Shown here one piece after another: positions 43,325-53,346 of a DNA stretch of 64,000 bases (position 1 is the first letter of the stretch; each line of letters begins with the position of its first letter). A program made the translations under genes and the position numbers. The notes beneath the pieces were generated by a model, which was not told the origin of the DNA, ran no database searches, and saw only the letters and a program-made list of their open reading frames with translations. The DNA lies in contig NZ_MASW01000006.1 of the NCBI RefSeq assembly GCF_003202285.1, positions 434,001 through 498,000 of the forward strand. Direction: 5' to 3'. Source of the stretch: Prauserella muralis. Lineage in GTDB: Bacteria; Actinomycetota; Actinomycetes; Mycobacteriales; Pseudonocardiaceae.

Positions 43325-46300
43325 GTGTCTGGCAGAGCGAACACGCGGCAGGACGCTCACGACCCCGGCGGGGGCCAGGGCTGGATCCGCAGGCTCGCCG
43401 CCGCCTGCTGGCGGCACCCGGTGCTCGTCGTGCTCGCGCTCGGCGCCGCGATGGTCGGCGTCGGGCTCCAGGCGGCCAGTCCCCTGCTGGTGCGCGCGGC
43501 GGTGGACGACGCCGTCGCCGGGCACACCTCCCGTCTCGGCTGGCTCGTCGCGCTGCTGCTCGTGCTGCACGTGCTCGCCTTCGGCAGTGCCTTCGTGCGC
43601 CGCTACGTCGGCGGCAGGCTCGCGCTCGACGTCCAGCACGACCTGCGCAGGGCCGTCTTCGCGGCCGTGTCGCGTCTGGACGGCGGCAAGCAGGACTCGC
43701 TGCGCACCGGCCAGATCGTCTCGCGCGCCATCACCGATCTCCAGCTCGTCACCGGCGTGCTCATGCAGGTGCCGCTGTCGGCGGGCTCGGTGGTCTTCGC
43801 CGTGCTGGCGCTCGGCGCGATGCTGTGGATGTCGCCTCTGCTCACGCTCATCGCGCTCGTGGTGGCCCCCGCCGTCGCGCTCGTGGTGGCGATGAGCAGG
43901 CGCAGGCTCTTCCCCGCGACGTGGTCGGCGCAGCAGCGCGCCGCCGACGTGGCGCAGCAGGTGGAGGAGACCGTCACCGGCGTGCGCGTGGTGAAGGGCT
44001 TCGGGCAGGAGGCCCGCGAGGTCGCCACCCTGTCGGGCACCGCGCGGACCCTGTTCGGCGAACGGCTGCGGGCCGCGCGGCTGTCGGCCGTGCCCACGGC
44101 CACCACCTCCGCACTGCCCGCCGCCGGTCAGGTCGCGGTGCTCGCGGCGGGCGGCATCCTCGCCCTGCGCGGGCAGATCAGCCTCGGCACCTTCCTGGCC
44201 TTCGCCACCTACGTGTCCGCGCTGGTCGGCCCTTCCCGGATGCTCGCGAGCCTGGTGGTGCAGGCCCAGCTCACGCGGGCGGGCGCCGAACGCGTGCACG
44301 AGCTCGTCGACGCGCAGCCGGAGGTGCGCGAGCGCGAGGACCCCGTGCCGATCCCGGAGGGGCCGCTCGACGTGCGGCTCGACGACGTGCGGTTCGGCTA
44401 CACGCGGTCGGAGCCGGTGCTCGACGGGCTCACCCTGCGCGCCCGGCCGGGGGAAACGCTGGCGCTGGTCGGCACCGCGGGCTCCGGCAAGTCCACGATC
44501 TCGCTGCTGCTGCCCCGCTTCTACGACGCGCACGAGGGCAGCGTGCGGCTCGGCGGCGTGGACGTGCGCGACGTGCGGCTGGCCGAGCTGCGCCGCACGG
44601 TCGGCGTCGTGTTCGAGGAGGCGTTCCTGTTCTCCACCTCGGTGCGCGACAACATCGCCTACGGCAGGCCCGACGCCGGCGACGACGAGGTGATCGCCGC
44701 CGCGAGGGCCGCGGAGGCGCACGAGTTCATCACCGCGCTGCCCGAGGGCTACGACACGCAGGTCGGCGAGCGCGGACTGACCCTGTCCGGCGGGCAACGG
44801 CAACGCCTCGGCCTGGCCAGGGCGCTGCTGACGGACCCGCGCGTGCTGATCCTCGACGACGCCACCTCCGCCGTGGACACCGCCACCGAGGCCGCGATCC
44901 ACGACACCCTGCGCGCGGTCACCCGCTCGCGCACGACGATCCTCATCGCGCACCGCCGCTCGACACTGGCGCTCGCCGACCGCATCGCGGTGCTCGACGA
45001 GGGCCGGGTGGTCGACACGGGAACGGCCGCGGAGCTGGAGCAGCGGTGTGCCCTGTTCCGCGACCTGGTCGCGGGCCCCGGGGAGGACGTCGAGGAGGTC
45101 GTCCGCTCGGGTGGCGAGCTGGCCGTGAACGCCGAGGGCATCACCCCGGCGCTGTGGCCGCGGCAGGACGAGCGCGACGACGTGACCGGGCTGGCCGAGT
45201 CGGCGGCGCGGCGCGCGGGCAGCGCGGACAGCGGTGGTGGCGGCGGGCCGGGCTCGCGCGCCTCGCTCGACCTGCCGCCAACGCCGGAGCTGCTGGAGCG
45301 CGTGCGGGCCCTGCCACCCGCCACGGACGAGCCGCGCCTGCCCGGCATCGACCCGGCCGCACCGGATCCGCACTTCCGGCTGTGGCGCCTGCTGCGGCCG
45401 GTGCGCTGGCTGCTCGCGGGCGTGGTGACGCTGGTGGCGCTCGACGCGCTGGCCACCATCGCCATTCCCGCGCTGTACGAGCGCGGTGTCGACGACGGCG
45501 TGCGCGCCGGGGTGGAGTCGGCGGTGCTGATCGCCGCGGGGCTGGGCGCGCTGCTCATCGCGCTGGACTGGTTCGTCATCAACGCGCAGACGCGGCTCAC
45601 CGCCCGCGCGGGCGAGTCGGTGCTGTACCTGCTGCGCGTGCGCAGCTACGCCCATCTGCAGCGGCTGGGCCTGGACTACTACGAGCGCGAGCTGGCCGGC
45701 CGGATCATGACCCGGATGACCACGGACGTGGACGCGCTGTCCACGTTCCTGCAGACCGGGCTGGCCACCGCCGTGGTGAGCGTGCTGACGATCGTCGGCA
45801 TCGCGGGGGCGCTGCTGCTCACCGACGCCGGTCTCGCGCTGTACGCGTTCGCGGTGCTGCCCGTGCTCGCCGTCGCCACGGTGATCTTCCGCAGGCTCGC
45901 CTCGGCCGCCTACACCGAGGCCAGGGAGCGGGTCAGCGCCGTCAACGCCGACATGCAGGAGAACGTCACGGGCCTGCGGGTCGCGCAGGCCTACACCCGC
46001 GAGGAGCGCTCGGCCCGCGACTTCGCCTCCCGCAGCGACGCCTACCGGCGGTCGCGGCTGCGCGCGCAGCGGTACGTGGCGACGTACTTCCCGTTCGTCA
46101 CGCTGCTCTCCGGCGTGGCGGAGGCGGTGGTGCTCGTGGAGGGCGCCGGCCGGGTCGCGGCCGGGACGCTCTCGGCGGGAGTGCTGCTGGCGTTCCTGCT
46201 CTACCTCGGGCTGTTCTTCGCGCCGGTGCAGCAGTTGTCCTCGGTGTTCGACGGCTACCAGCAGGCGAGGGTCGGCCTGCGCCGCATCGCCGACCTGCTG

Positions 46301-47107
46301 CGCACGCCGACGTCGGTGCCACCGCCGCAGCGGCCGGTGCCCGTGCCGGAGCGGCTGCGCGGCGAGGTGGAGCTCTCCGGCGTGAGCTTCTCCTACCCCG
46401 GCACCGAGACCCGGGCACTGACCGACGTCGGCCTGCACGTGCCCGCGGGCAGCACCGTCGCGCTGGTCGGCGCGACCGGCGCGGGCAAGTCGACGGTGGT
46501 GAAACTCGTGGCGCGCTTCTACGACGCCACCGAGGGCACGGTGCGCATCGACGGCGTCGACGTGCGCGACTACGACCTGCCCGGGCTGCGTTCCCGGCTC
46601 GGCGTCGTGCCGCAGGAGGCGCACCTGTTCTCCGGGACGGTCGCCGACAACGTCCGCTACGGCAGGCCGTCGGCCACCGATGCCGAGGTGGAGGCCGCGG
46701 TGCGGGCGGTCGGCGCGCTGGAGGCCGTGGCGGCGCTGCCGTCCGGCTTCCGGCAGCCGGTCGGCGAACGCGGGCGGTCGCTGTCGGCGGGGCAGCGACA
46801 GCTGGTGGCGCTGGCCAGGGCGGAGCTGGTGGATCCCGACGTCCTGCTGCTCGACGAGGCGACCGCCGCGCTCGACCCGGCGACGGAGTCGGCGGTGCTG
46901 CGGGCCACCGAGACGCTCGCGACGAAGCGCACGACGTTCGTGGTCGCCCACCGGCTCGCGACGGCCGCGCGCGCCGAGGAGATCGTGGTGCTCGACCACG
47001 GCCGGGTGGTCGAGCGCGGCAGCCATGCGGAGCTGCTGGCCGCGGAAGGGCACTACGCGAGGTTGTGGCGGCTCGGCGAGGGCGCCGAGGCCGCCGAACC
47101 GACCTGA
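43325..47107 (+). CDS. Single-chain double ABC exporter (TMD-NBD-TMD-NBD) with asymmetric ATP sites
   Basis: A 1260-residue fusion of two ABC half-exporters. NBD1 has Walker A GTAGSGKST (about 383), signature LSGGQRQR (488) and Walker B LILDDATSAVD, with Asp in place of the catalytic Glu. NBD2 has GATGAGKST (about 1049), a variant signature LSAGQRQL (1153) and canonical LLLDEATAALD. One ATP site is thus degenerate, the pattern of heterodimeric exporters such as TM287/288 and BmrCD. A charged linker of about 100 residues joins the halves. Resembles M. tuberculosis Rv0194-type multidrug exporters (from memory). GTG 43325 has GAGGGGGTC upstream. It follows the ABC-2 pair by 25 bp. Confidence 0.92.
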   Translation: MSGRANTRQDAHDPGGGQGWIRRLAAACWRHPVLVVLALGAAMVGVGLQAASPLLVRAAVDDAVAGHTSRLGWLVALLLVLHVLAFGSAFVRRYVGGRLALDVQHDLRRAVFAAVSRLDGGKQDSLRTGQIVSRAITDLQLVTGVLMQVPLSAGSVVFAVLALGAMLWMSPLLTLIALVVAPAVALVVAMSRRRLFPATWSAQQRAADVAQQVEETVTGVRVVKGFGQEAREVATLSGTARTLFGERLRAARLSAVPTATTSALPAAGQVAVLAAGGILALRGQISLGTFLAFATYVSALVGPSRMLASLVVQAQLTRAGAERVHELVDAQPEVREREDPVPIPEGPLDVRLDDVRFGYTRSEPVLDGLTLRARPGETLALVGTAGSGKSTISLLLPRFYDAHEGSVRLGGVDVRDVRLAELRRTVGVVFEEAFLFSTSVRDNIAYGRPDAGDDEVIAAARAAEAHEFITALPEGYDTQVGERGLTLSGGQRQRLGLARALLTDPRVLILDDATSAVDTATEAAIHDTLRAVTRSRTTILIAHRRSTLALADRIAVLDEGRVVDTGTAAELEQRCALFRDLVAGPGEDVEEVVRSGGELAVNAEGITPALWPRQDERDDVTGLAESAARRAGSADSGGGGGPGSRASLDLPPTPELLERVRALPPATDEPRLPGIDPAAPDPHFRLWRLLRPVRWLLAGVVTLVALDALATIAIPALYERGVDDGVRAGVESAVLIAAGLGALLIALDWFVINAQTRLTARAGESVLYLLRVRSYAHLQRLGLDYYERELAGRIMTRMTTDVDALSTFLQTGLATAVVSVLTIVGIAGALLLTDAGLALYAFAVLPVLAVATVIFRRLASAAYTEARERVSAVNADMQENVTGLRVAQAYTREERSARDFASRSDAYRRSRLRAQRYVATYFPFVTLLSGVAEAVVLVEGAGRVAAGTLSAGVLLAFLLYLGLFFAPVQQLSSVFDGYQQARVGLRRIADLLRTPTSVPPPQRPVPVPERLRGEVELSGVSFSYPGTETRALTDVGLHVPAGSTVALVGATGAGKSTVVKLVARFYDATEGTVRIDGVDVRDYDLPGLRSRLGVVPQEAHLFSGTVADNVRYGRPSATDAEVEAAVRAVGALEAVAALPSGFRQPVGERGRSLSAGQRQLVALARAELVDPDVLLLDEATAALDPATESAVLRATETLATKRTTFVVAHRLATAARAEEIVVLDHGRVVERGSHAELLAAEGHYARLWRLGEGAEAAEPT

Positions 47108-47122
47108 ACCGCGCGTTCCAGC

Positions 47123-47142
47123 GTGTGTAGTCAACAACACAC
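47123..47142. terminator. Hairpin after the double ABC exporter
   Basis: GTGTGT-N8-ACACAC, 15 bp after the exporter stop, in a locally AT-richer stretch. A modest 6-bp stem without a U-tract; a possible terminator before kgd. Confidence 0.4.
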
Positions 47143-47280
47143 GATCGATTCAGTGAGAAATCCCAACGTCTTCGCTGCACCGTTGGCCCAGTTCGCTGCC
47201 GGTGCCCGAGGGCAGGGGGTTAGCCTGGTAGGCGCGTAATCGGACAACCAGATCGAGACGGATAGAGGCGAGTCCAAGCC

Positions 47281-50200
47281 GTGTCCAGCAGCAGCCCTGC
47301 GTCGCAGTTCGGCCCCAACGAATGGCTCGTCGAGGAAATGTACGACCAGTTCCTCGCCGACCCTTCCTCCGTAGATGCCGCGTGGCATGACTTCTTTGCC
47401 GACTTCAAGCCTACGCAGTCGGACAAGCAGAAGCCGGACACGACGAACGCCGAGCCCGACTCGTCGGCCAACGGTCAGGGCGGCACCGCCGCGCCGGAGC
47501 GGCCTCAGCAGGCCCGGCCCGCGCAGGCCCCGGCACCGCAGACCGAGGCCACCCCGAAGGCCGCCACCCCGAAGGCCGAGCCGAAGAGCGAGCCCACGGC
47601 CGCGCCGAAGCCGGAGACCAAGCAGGCCGCCCCCGCACAGGCCGCGAAGCCCGCACCCGCCGCGCCTGCCAAGGACGCCAAGGACTCGCAGGCCGCGAGC
47701 CAGCCGGAGACCAAGCCGCTGCGCGGCGCCGCGGCCGCCATCGCGAAGAACATGGACGCCTCGCTGAGCGTCCCCACCGCCACGAGCGTGCGCGCGGTGC
47801 CCGCGAAGCTGATGGCCGACAACCGGATCGTCATCAACAACCACCTCAAGCGCACCCGCGGGGGGAAGATCTCGTTCACGCACCTCATCGGCTACGCGAT
47901 GGTGCGGGCGCTGCGCGACTTCCCGAACATGAACCGGCACTACGCCATGGTCGACGGCAAGCCGCACGCGGTCACGCCCGAGCACGTCAACCTCGGCCTC
48001 GCCATCGACATGAAGGGCAAGGACGGCGGCCGCACGCTGGTGGTGGCCTCCATCAAGAACACGGAGAACATGACGTTCCTCCAGTTCTGGCAGGCCTACG
48101 AGGACATCGTCAGGAAGGCGCGCAACAACAAGCTCACCGCCGACGACTTCGCCGGGACCACGATCTCGCTGACCAACCCGGGCGGCATCGGCACCAACCA
48201 CTCGGTGCCCCGCCTGCAGGCCGGGCAGGGCGCCATCATCGGTGTCGGCGCCATGCAGTACCCGGCCCACTTCGAGGGCACGAGCGAGCAGACCCTGGTC
48301 GGCCTCGGAGTCAGCAAGATCATGACGCTGACCTCGACCTACGACCACCGCATCATCCAGGGCGCCGAGTCCGGCGAGTTCCTCAAGCGCATCCACGAGT
48401 TGCTGCTCGGCGAGGACGGCTTCTACGACGACATCTTCACGTCGCTGCGGCTGCCGTACGAGCCGGTACGCTGGGTGGAGGACATCCCCGAGGGCGAGAT
48501 CGACAAGACCGCCCGGGTGCTCGAGCTGATCGACGCCTACCGGATGCGCGGCCACCTGATGGCCGACACCGACCCGCTGAACTACCGGCAGCGGCGGCAC
48601 GAGGATCTCGACATCCTGTCCCACGGCCTGACCCTGTGGGACCTCGACCGCGAGTTCGCCGTCGGCGGCTTCGCGGGCAAGCAGCGAATGAAGCTGCGCG
48701 ACGTGCTCGGCGTGCTGCGCGACTCCTACTGCCGCACGGTCGGCGTCGAGTACACGCACATTCTCGATCCGGACGAGCGGCGCTGGATCCAGGACCGCGT
48801 CGAGATCCCGCACGAGAAGCCGGACGCGGCCGTCCAGAAGTACATCCTGTCCAAACTCAACGCCGCCGAGGCGTTCGAGACGTTCCTGCAGACCAAGTAC
48901 GTCGGGCAGAAGCGGTTCTCGCTCGAGGGCGGCGAGACGGTGATCCCGCTGCTGGACACCGTCCTGGACAAGGCGGCCGAGCACGAGCTCGACGAGGTCG
49001 TCATCGGCATGCCGCACCGCGGCAGGCTGAACGTGCTGGCCAACATCGTCGGCAAGCCGATCTCGCAGATCTTCCAGGAGTTCGAGGGCAACCTGGACCC
49101 CGGCCAGGCGCACGGTTCCGGCGACGTGAAGTACCACCTCGGCGCCGAGGGCAAGTACTTCCGCATGTTCGGCGACGGCGAGACGAAGGTGTCGCTCACC
49201 GCGAACCCGTCGCACCTGGAGACCGTCGACCCGGTGCTCGAGGGCATCGTCCGCGCCAAGCAGGACATCCTCGACAAGGGCGAGAAGGAGTCCGGCGGCT
49301 TCTCGGTGCTGCCCGTGCTGCTGCACGGCGACGCCGCCTTCGCGGGACAGGGCGTGGTGGCCGAGACGCTGAACCTCGCGCTGCTGCGCGGCTACCGCAC
49401 CGGCGGCACCGTGCACGTCGTCATCAACAACCAGGTCGGCTTCACCACCGCGCCCGAGCACGCCCGCTCCTCGCAGTACGCCACCGACGTGGCGAAGATG
49501 ATCGGCGCGCCGATCTTCCACGTCAACGGTGACGACCCCGAGGCGGCGTTCTGGGTGGCGCGGCTGGCCGTCGAGTACCGCCAGGCGTTCAACAAGGACG
49601 TCGTGATCGACATGATCTGCTACCGGCGGCGCGGCCACAACGAGGGCGACGACCCTTCGATGACGCAGCCCGCGATGTACGACATCATCGACACCAAGCG
49701 CAGCGTCCGCAAGACCTACACCGAGGCCCTGATCGGCCGTGGCGACATCTCCATGGAGGAGGCCGAGGCCGCGCTGCGCGACTTCTCCAGCCAGCTGGAG
49801 CACGTCTTCAACGAGGTGCGGGAACTGGAGAAGCACCCCATCGCGCCCAGCCCCTCCGTCGAGGAGGAGCAGCAGGTGCCCGCGAAGGTGCCGACCGCCG
49901 TCAGCCGCGAGACCATCGAGCGCATCGGCGACGCCTTCGTGCAGCTGCCCGAGGGCTTCAGCCCGCACCCGCGGGTCAAGCCGGTGCTCGAGCGGCGGCA
50001 GAAGATGTCCCGCGAGGGCGGCATCGACTGGGCCTTCGGCGAGCTGCTCGCGTTCGGCTCTCTCGCTCTGGAGGACAGGCTGGTGCGGCTGTCGGGGCAG
50101 GACTCCCGGCGCGGCACGTTCACCCAGCGGCACTCGGTGCTCATCGACCGCAAGACGGGCCAGGAGTACTCGCCGCTGCAGCACCTCGCCGACAGCCAGG

Positions 50201-51051
50201 GCCGCGTCATGATCTACGACTCGGCGCTGTCCGAGTACGCGGCGGTGGGCTTCGAGTACGGCTACTCGGTGGCCAACTCCGAGGCGCTGGTGATGTGGGA
50301 GGCGCAGTTCGGCGACTTCGTCAACGGCGCGCAGACGGTGATCGACGAGTACATCTCGTCCGGTGAGGCCAAGTGGGGCCAGCTCTCCGACGTGGTGCTG
50401 CTGCTGCCGCACGGCCACGAGGGCCAGGGGCCCGACCACACGTCCGGCCGCATCGAGCGGTTCCTCCAGCTGTGCGCGGAGGGCTCGATGACGGTGGCGG
50501 TGCCGTCGACCCCGGCGAACTACTTCCACCTGCTGCGCAGGCACGCGCTCGACGGCGTGAACCGCCCGCTGATCGTGTTCACCCCGAAGCGCCTGCTGCG
50601 GGACAAGAACGTGAAGTCCTCGATCGAGGAGTTCACCGACCAGTCCAAGTTCCTCTCGGTCATCGACGACAACGACATCGACCCGGCCAAGGCCCGCAAG
50701 GTGTTGCTGAGCTCCGGGAAGATGTACTGGGAGCTGTTCGTCGAGCGGGAGAAGCAGCAGATCGACGACATCGCGCTGGTGCGCGTCGAGCAGTACTACC
50801 CGCTGCCGAAGAAGAAGCTGCTTGCCGCGCTGGAGCGCTACCCCAACGCCCAGCAGGTCGCGTGGGTGCAGGAGGAGCCGGAGAACCAGGGCGCCTGGCC
50901 GTTCTTCGGACTGAACCTGCCACGCAAGCTGCCCGAGGCGTTCGCCAACCTGCAGGTGGTGGCACGGCGCCCGATGGCGGCTCCCTCGGCGGGCTCGTCC
51001 AAGGTGCACGAGGTGGAGCAGAAGGCTCTGATCGCCAAGGCCTTCGACTGA
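47281..51051 (+). CDS. kgd: Multifunctional 2-oxoglutarate decarboxylase / dehydrogenase E1-E2 fusion
   Basis: A 1256-residue actinobacterial Kgd/OdhA-type protein. Order: a short N-terminal E1-like helix ([13 protein letters not shown]), an Ala/Pro/Lys-rich linker (residues about 60-145), an E2 succinyltransferase domain with active-site His in [14 protein letters not shown] (about 355), and a complete E1 ThDP domain ([32 protein letters not shown]). As in mycobacteria and corynebacteria there is no lipoyl domain; the protein works in a mixed complex with pyruvate dehydrogenase components in the TCA cycle and can release succinic semialdehyde. Activity is usually restrained by the FHA protein GarA/OdhI, not present here. 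GTG 47281 is the start. Confidence 0.95.
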   Translation: MSSSSPASQFGPNEWLVEEMYDQFLADPSSVDAAWHDFFADFKPTQSDKQKPDTTNAEPDSSANGQGGTAAPERPQQARPAQAPAPQTEATPKAATPKAEPKSEPTAAPKPETKQAAPAQAAKPAPAAPAKDAKDSQAASQPETKPLRGAAAAIAKNMDASLSVPTATSVRAVPAKLMADNRIVINNHLKRTRGGKISFTHLIGYAMVRALRDFPNMNRHYAMVDGKPHAVTPEHVNLGLAIDMKGKDGGRTLVVASIKNTENMTFLQFWQAYEDIVRKARNNKLTADDFAGTTISLTNPGGIGTNHSVPRLQAGQGAIIGVGAMQYPAHFEGTSEQTLVGLGVSKIMTLTSTYDHRIIQGAESGEFLKRIHELLLGEDGFYDDIFTSLRLPYEPVRWVEDIPEGEIDKTARVLELIDAYRMRGHLMADTDPLNYRQRRHEDLDILSHGLTLWDLDREFAVGGFAGKQRMKLRDVLGVLRDSYCRTVGVEYTHILDPDERRWIQDRVEIPHEKPDAAVQKYILSKLNAAEAFETFLQTKYVGQKRFSLEGGETVIPLLDTVLDKAAEHELDEVVIGMPHRGRLNVLANIVGKPISQIFQEFEGNLDPGQAHGSGDVKYHLGAEGKYFRMFGDGETKVSLTANPSHLETVDPVLEGIVRAKQDILDKGEKESGGFSVLPVLLHGDAAFAGQGVVAETLNLALLRGYRTGGTVHVVINNQVGFTTAPEHARSSQYATDVAKMIGAPIFHVNGDDPEAAFWVARLAVEYRQAFNKDVVIDMICYRRRGHNEGDDPSMTQPAMYDIIDTKRSVRKTYTEALIGRGDISMEEAEAALRDFSSQLEHVFNEVRELEKHPIAPSPSVEEEQQVPAKVPTAVSRETIERIGDAFVQLPEGFSPHPRVKPVLERRQKMSREGGIDWAFGELLAFGSLALEDRLVRLSGQDSRRGTFTQRHSVLIDRKTGQEYSPLQHLADSQGRVMIYDSALSEYAAVGFEYGYSVANSEALVMWEAQFGDFVNGAQTVIDEYISSGEAKWGQLSDVVLLLPHGHEGQGPDHTSGRIERFLQLCAEGSMTVAVPSTPANYFHLLRRHALDGVNRPLIVFTPKRLLRDKNVKSSIEEFTDQSKFLSVIDDNDIDPAKARKVLLSSGKMYWELFVEREKQQIDDIALVRVEQYYPLPKKKLLAALERYPNAQQVAWVQEEPENQGAWPFFGLNLPRKLPEAFANLQVVARRPMAAPSAGSSKVHEVEQKALIAKAFD

Positions 51052-51129
51052 CGGACTCGCGTGTTGGCCGTCCAGGTCGGTGTGTCGGCCGCCTGGGCGG
51101 CCGACACACCGCGTCCCTAGGCTGGCCCC

Positions 51130-52560
51130 GTGGATTCGGTGAGGCAGGCCTTCGGGGTCGAGGCGTGGCCGCTGCGCCATGCGCTGAGGCTGCTCGGCGA
51201 CGGCTGGCAGGAGTTCGACGCGCTGGTCCGCGAGACGGCCGCCCCGCGGCGGGATGTCGAGGATCTGCTGGCCGCGCTCGGCGACGACCTGCAACGCGAC
51301 GGCACGGCGGTGCGCCTGCGGCCCGGTGCGCCTGCCCGGTACGAGGACCTGGCCGCTCCCGGACCCGAGCCCGCCGGCCTGCTGGACACCGTCGCCGCCC
51401 ACATCCGCGACGTGCCGCCGGCGCTGGCCGCGCTCGACCACGTGCAGGCCACGCCGGAGACCGTGCTGCGCAGGGCGCGCTGGCTGGACGAGCAGTACGA
51501 CCTGCGCACCACGCGCCTGCTCTTCCTCGGTGACCACGACCTCACCTCGCTGGCCGTGCGCCTGCTGCGACCCGAGGCCCGGCTCACGGTCGTGGACGTC
51601 GACGACCGGGTGCTGGAGTACCTGGACCGCCATTCCGGCCGCACCATCCGCACCGTGCACACCGACCTGCGGTTCGGCCTTCCGCTCGCGGTCGCGGGCA
51701 GCGCCGACGTGGTGTTCAGCGACCCGCCGTACACCCCGGAGGGCATGGCGCTGTTCGCGAGCCGCGGCATCGAGTGCCTCGCCGACCCGCCGCAGGGCCG
51801 GCTGCTGCTCGCCTACGGCTACAGCCGCAGGCATCCGGCACTCGGCCAGCAGGCGCAGCGGGCGCTCGGCGCGCTCGGCCTGACGTTCGAGGCCATCCTG
51901 CCCGGCTTCCATCGCTACCTCGGCGCACAGGCGATCGGCAGCGCCGCCGACCTGTACGTGTGCCAGCCCACCGCGCGCGCCCGCAAGAAGGGCAGGAGCA
52001 AGGGCGCGGGCAAGGGCACCGGGATCTACACCCACGGCCCGCAGTCGGTGGAGGCCCGCGAGACACCGCCCGTGCTGCGGACGGCCCTCACCGAGCTCGC
52101 GGGCGAGGGCGGCCTGCGGGTGGAGACCCGTGGCCCCGACTGGAACGCGCCGATCACCGCCGAGGACGCCGCCATCGCGCTGGACCTCTCGGCCGACCCC
52201 GGGCCGTGGCTGGTGCGGGCGCTGCTGGCGACCAACGCTCCGCGGGTCGCCGTGCTGCTGCCCAACTCCCATCCGGACCTCGCCAGCGCGCGGGCGCAGC
52301 AGGAGCTCACCGGGCTGCTCGCCCCGAAGTACCGGCTCCAACTCCTGCGCAGCACCCCGGACAACCACCACGCCGTCGTGATCGCCGAGGCCGTCCCGCC
52401 GGATCCGGCGACGGCCGCACGCGCGGTGTGGAGCCGCGCGCACGGCCGGCTCGCCAACGTGTGGCCGGACGCTCCGCCCGACGTCGCGGACCTGCGGCTC
52501 ATCGACCTGCCGAGGCACCGGCTGGCGGAGGCCCGCGACGCGCTGGCGACACCGTCGTGA
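51130..52560 (+). CDS. Bis-aminopropyl-spermidine synthase (BpsA)-like protein with C-terminal extension
   Basis: A 476-residue protein. Residues about 1-90 are a winged-helix-like domain, then a Rossmann aminopropyltransferase/methyltransferase-type domain with FLGDHDLTSLA (131-143), VVDVDDRVLEYL and FSDPPYTPEG (198-205). These match the DUF43/BpsA family, which in thermophiles makes branched polyamines from decarboxylated S-adenosylmethionine. A Lys/Gly-rich linker (about 287-301) leads to an extra 170-residue domain not found in archaeal BpsA. Activity in a mesophile is unproven; a DNA/RNA methyltransferase-like role is possible. GTG 51130 is 6 nt after TAGGCT (leaderless). A spermidine-acetyltransferase-like gene lies 5 kb away. 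Confidence 0.75.
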   Translation: MDSVRQAFGVEAWPLRHALRLLGDGWQEFDALVRETAAPRRDVEDLLAALGDDLQRDGTAVRLRPGAPARYEDLAAPGPEPAGLLDTVAAHIRDVPPALAALDHVQATPETVLRRARWLDEQYDLRTTRLLFLGDHDLTSLAVRLLRPEARLTVVDVDDRVLEYLDRHSGRTIRTVHTDLRFGLPLAVAGSADVVFSDPPYTPEGMALFASRGIECLADPPQGRLLLAYGYSRRHPALGQQAQRALGALGLTFEAILPGFHRYLGAQAIGSAADLYVCQPTARARKKGRSKGAGKGTGIYTHGPQSVEARETPPVLRTALTELAGEGGLRVETRGPDWNAPITAEDAAIALDLSADPGPWLVRALLATNAPRVAVLLPNSHPDLASARAQQELTGLLAPKYRLQLLRSTPDNHHAVVIAEAVPPDPATAARAVWSRAHGRLANVWPDAPPDVADLRLIDLPRHRLAEARDALATPS

Positions 52561-52570
52561 ATCCGGGTTG

Positions 52571-52594
52571 ATAGGCAAGTCGTCACTTGCCTAT
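52571..52594. promoter_or_regulatory. Perfect 24-bp ArsR-type operator over the arsR promoter
   Basis: ATAGGCAAGT-CGTC-ACTTGCCTAT: 10-bp perfect arms with a 4-bp centre. It ends inside the TATAGT -10 element (52592-52597) of the ArsR gene, so binding would block transcription. Confidence 0.75.
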
Positions 52595-52603
52595 AGTGGC
52601 GGC

Positions 52604-52897
52604 GTGGACGACGAACTCTTCAAGGCGCTGGCCGACCCCACCCGCAGGCGCATCCTCGACGGGCTGGTGGAACGGGACGGCCAGACGCTGTTCGAGATCT
52701 GCGCGCGGCTGGCGTCCCAGCACGGCCTGGGACTGTCCCGGCAGGCGATCAGCCAGCACCTGGCCGCACTGGAAGCGGCGGGGCTCGTCCGCACGCGGCG
52801 CGAGGGCCGCTACAAGTTCCACGACCTGAACACCGAACCGCTCGAGCACATCGTGACGCGATGGCTCAGGCCCGGCCCACCGGAGAGCAACCCATGA
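52604..52897 (+). CDS. ArsR-family transcriptional repressor
   Basis: A 97-residue winged-helix ArsR protein: VDDELFKALADPTRRRILDGL, then LSRQAISQHLAALEAAGLVRTRREGRYKFH, family-typical. There are only one or two cysteines and no metal-binding CxC motif, so it belongs to the non-metal ArsR subgroup often paired with VOC or SRPBCC proteins. GTG 52604 is 6 nt after TATAGT, indicating a leaderless mRNA, and a perfect 24-bp palindrome covers the promoter. It overlaps the following VOC gene by 4 bp (ATGA). The inducer is unknown. Confidence 0.88.
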   Translation: MDDELFKALADPTRRRILDGLVERDGQTLFEICARLASQHGLGLSRQAISQHLAALEAAGLVRTRREGRYKFHDLNTEPLEHIVTRWLRPGPPESNP

Positions 52898-53289
52898 GAA
52901 TCCAGCTCGCGAGCGTCTTCGTCGACGACCAGGACAAGGCCCTGCGCTTCTACACCGACGTGCTGGGCTTCGTGACGAAGCACGACATCCCCATCGCCGG
53001 AACGGACCGGTGGCTGACCGTCGTCTCGCCGGACAGTCCCGACGGCACCGAACTGCTGCTGGAACCCGACGGCCATCCCGCGGCGAAGCAGTACAAGGAC
53101 GCCATGGTCAGCGACGGCATCCCGGTCATCCAGTTCGCCGTGGACGACGTCAACGCCGAATTCACGCGGCTGCGCGAGCAGGGCGTGCGGTTCACCCAGG
53201 AACCACTGGAGATGGACACGGTGATCATGGCGGTTCTGGACGACACCTGCGGCAACCTGGTGCAGCTCGTCCAGCACAAGGGGGCCTGA
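52894..53289 (+). CDS. VOC-family protein, partner of the ArsR repressor
   Basis: A 131-residue VOC protein: IQLASVFVDDQDKALRFYTDV, ELLLEPDGHPAAKQY and VQFAVDDVNAEFTRLREQG are the two half-repeats, with DTCGNLVQL at the end. Candidate metal-binding His/Glu residues are partial. It may bind or detoxify the molecule that induces the ArsR repressor. Start ATG 52894 overlaps the ArsR stop; the longer frame back to 52861 would duplicate the ArsR coding sequence. Last gene of the two-gene operon. Confidence 0.85.
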   Translation: MRIQLASVFVDDQDKALRFYTDVLGFVTKHDIPIAGTDRWLTVVSPDSPDGTELLLEPDGHPAAKQYKDAMVSDGIPVIQFAVDDVNAEFTRLREQGVRFTQEPLEMDTVIMAVLDDTCGNLVQLVQHKGA

Positions 53290-53346
53290 CAGCCGACCCG
53301 CACCGGCCGGGGACGCGATGACCAACCGCGCCCCCGGCCGGTGCGG

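Noticed and set aside
43292-52578. Very long open frames (about 1280 and 1815 codons) on the minus strand opposite the ABC exporter and kgd/BpsA genes
   Set aside because: They are antisense shadows from extreme third-position GC; the predicted proteins are Arg/Gly/His-rich, lack domains and overlap well-supported plus-strand genes.
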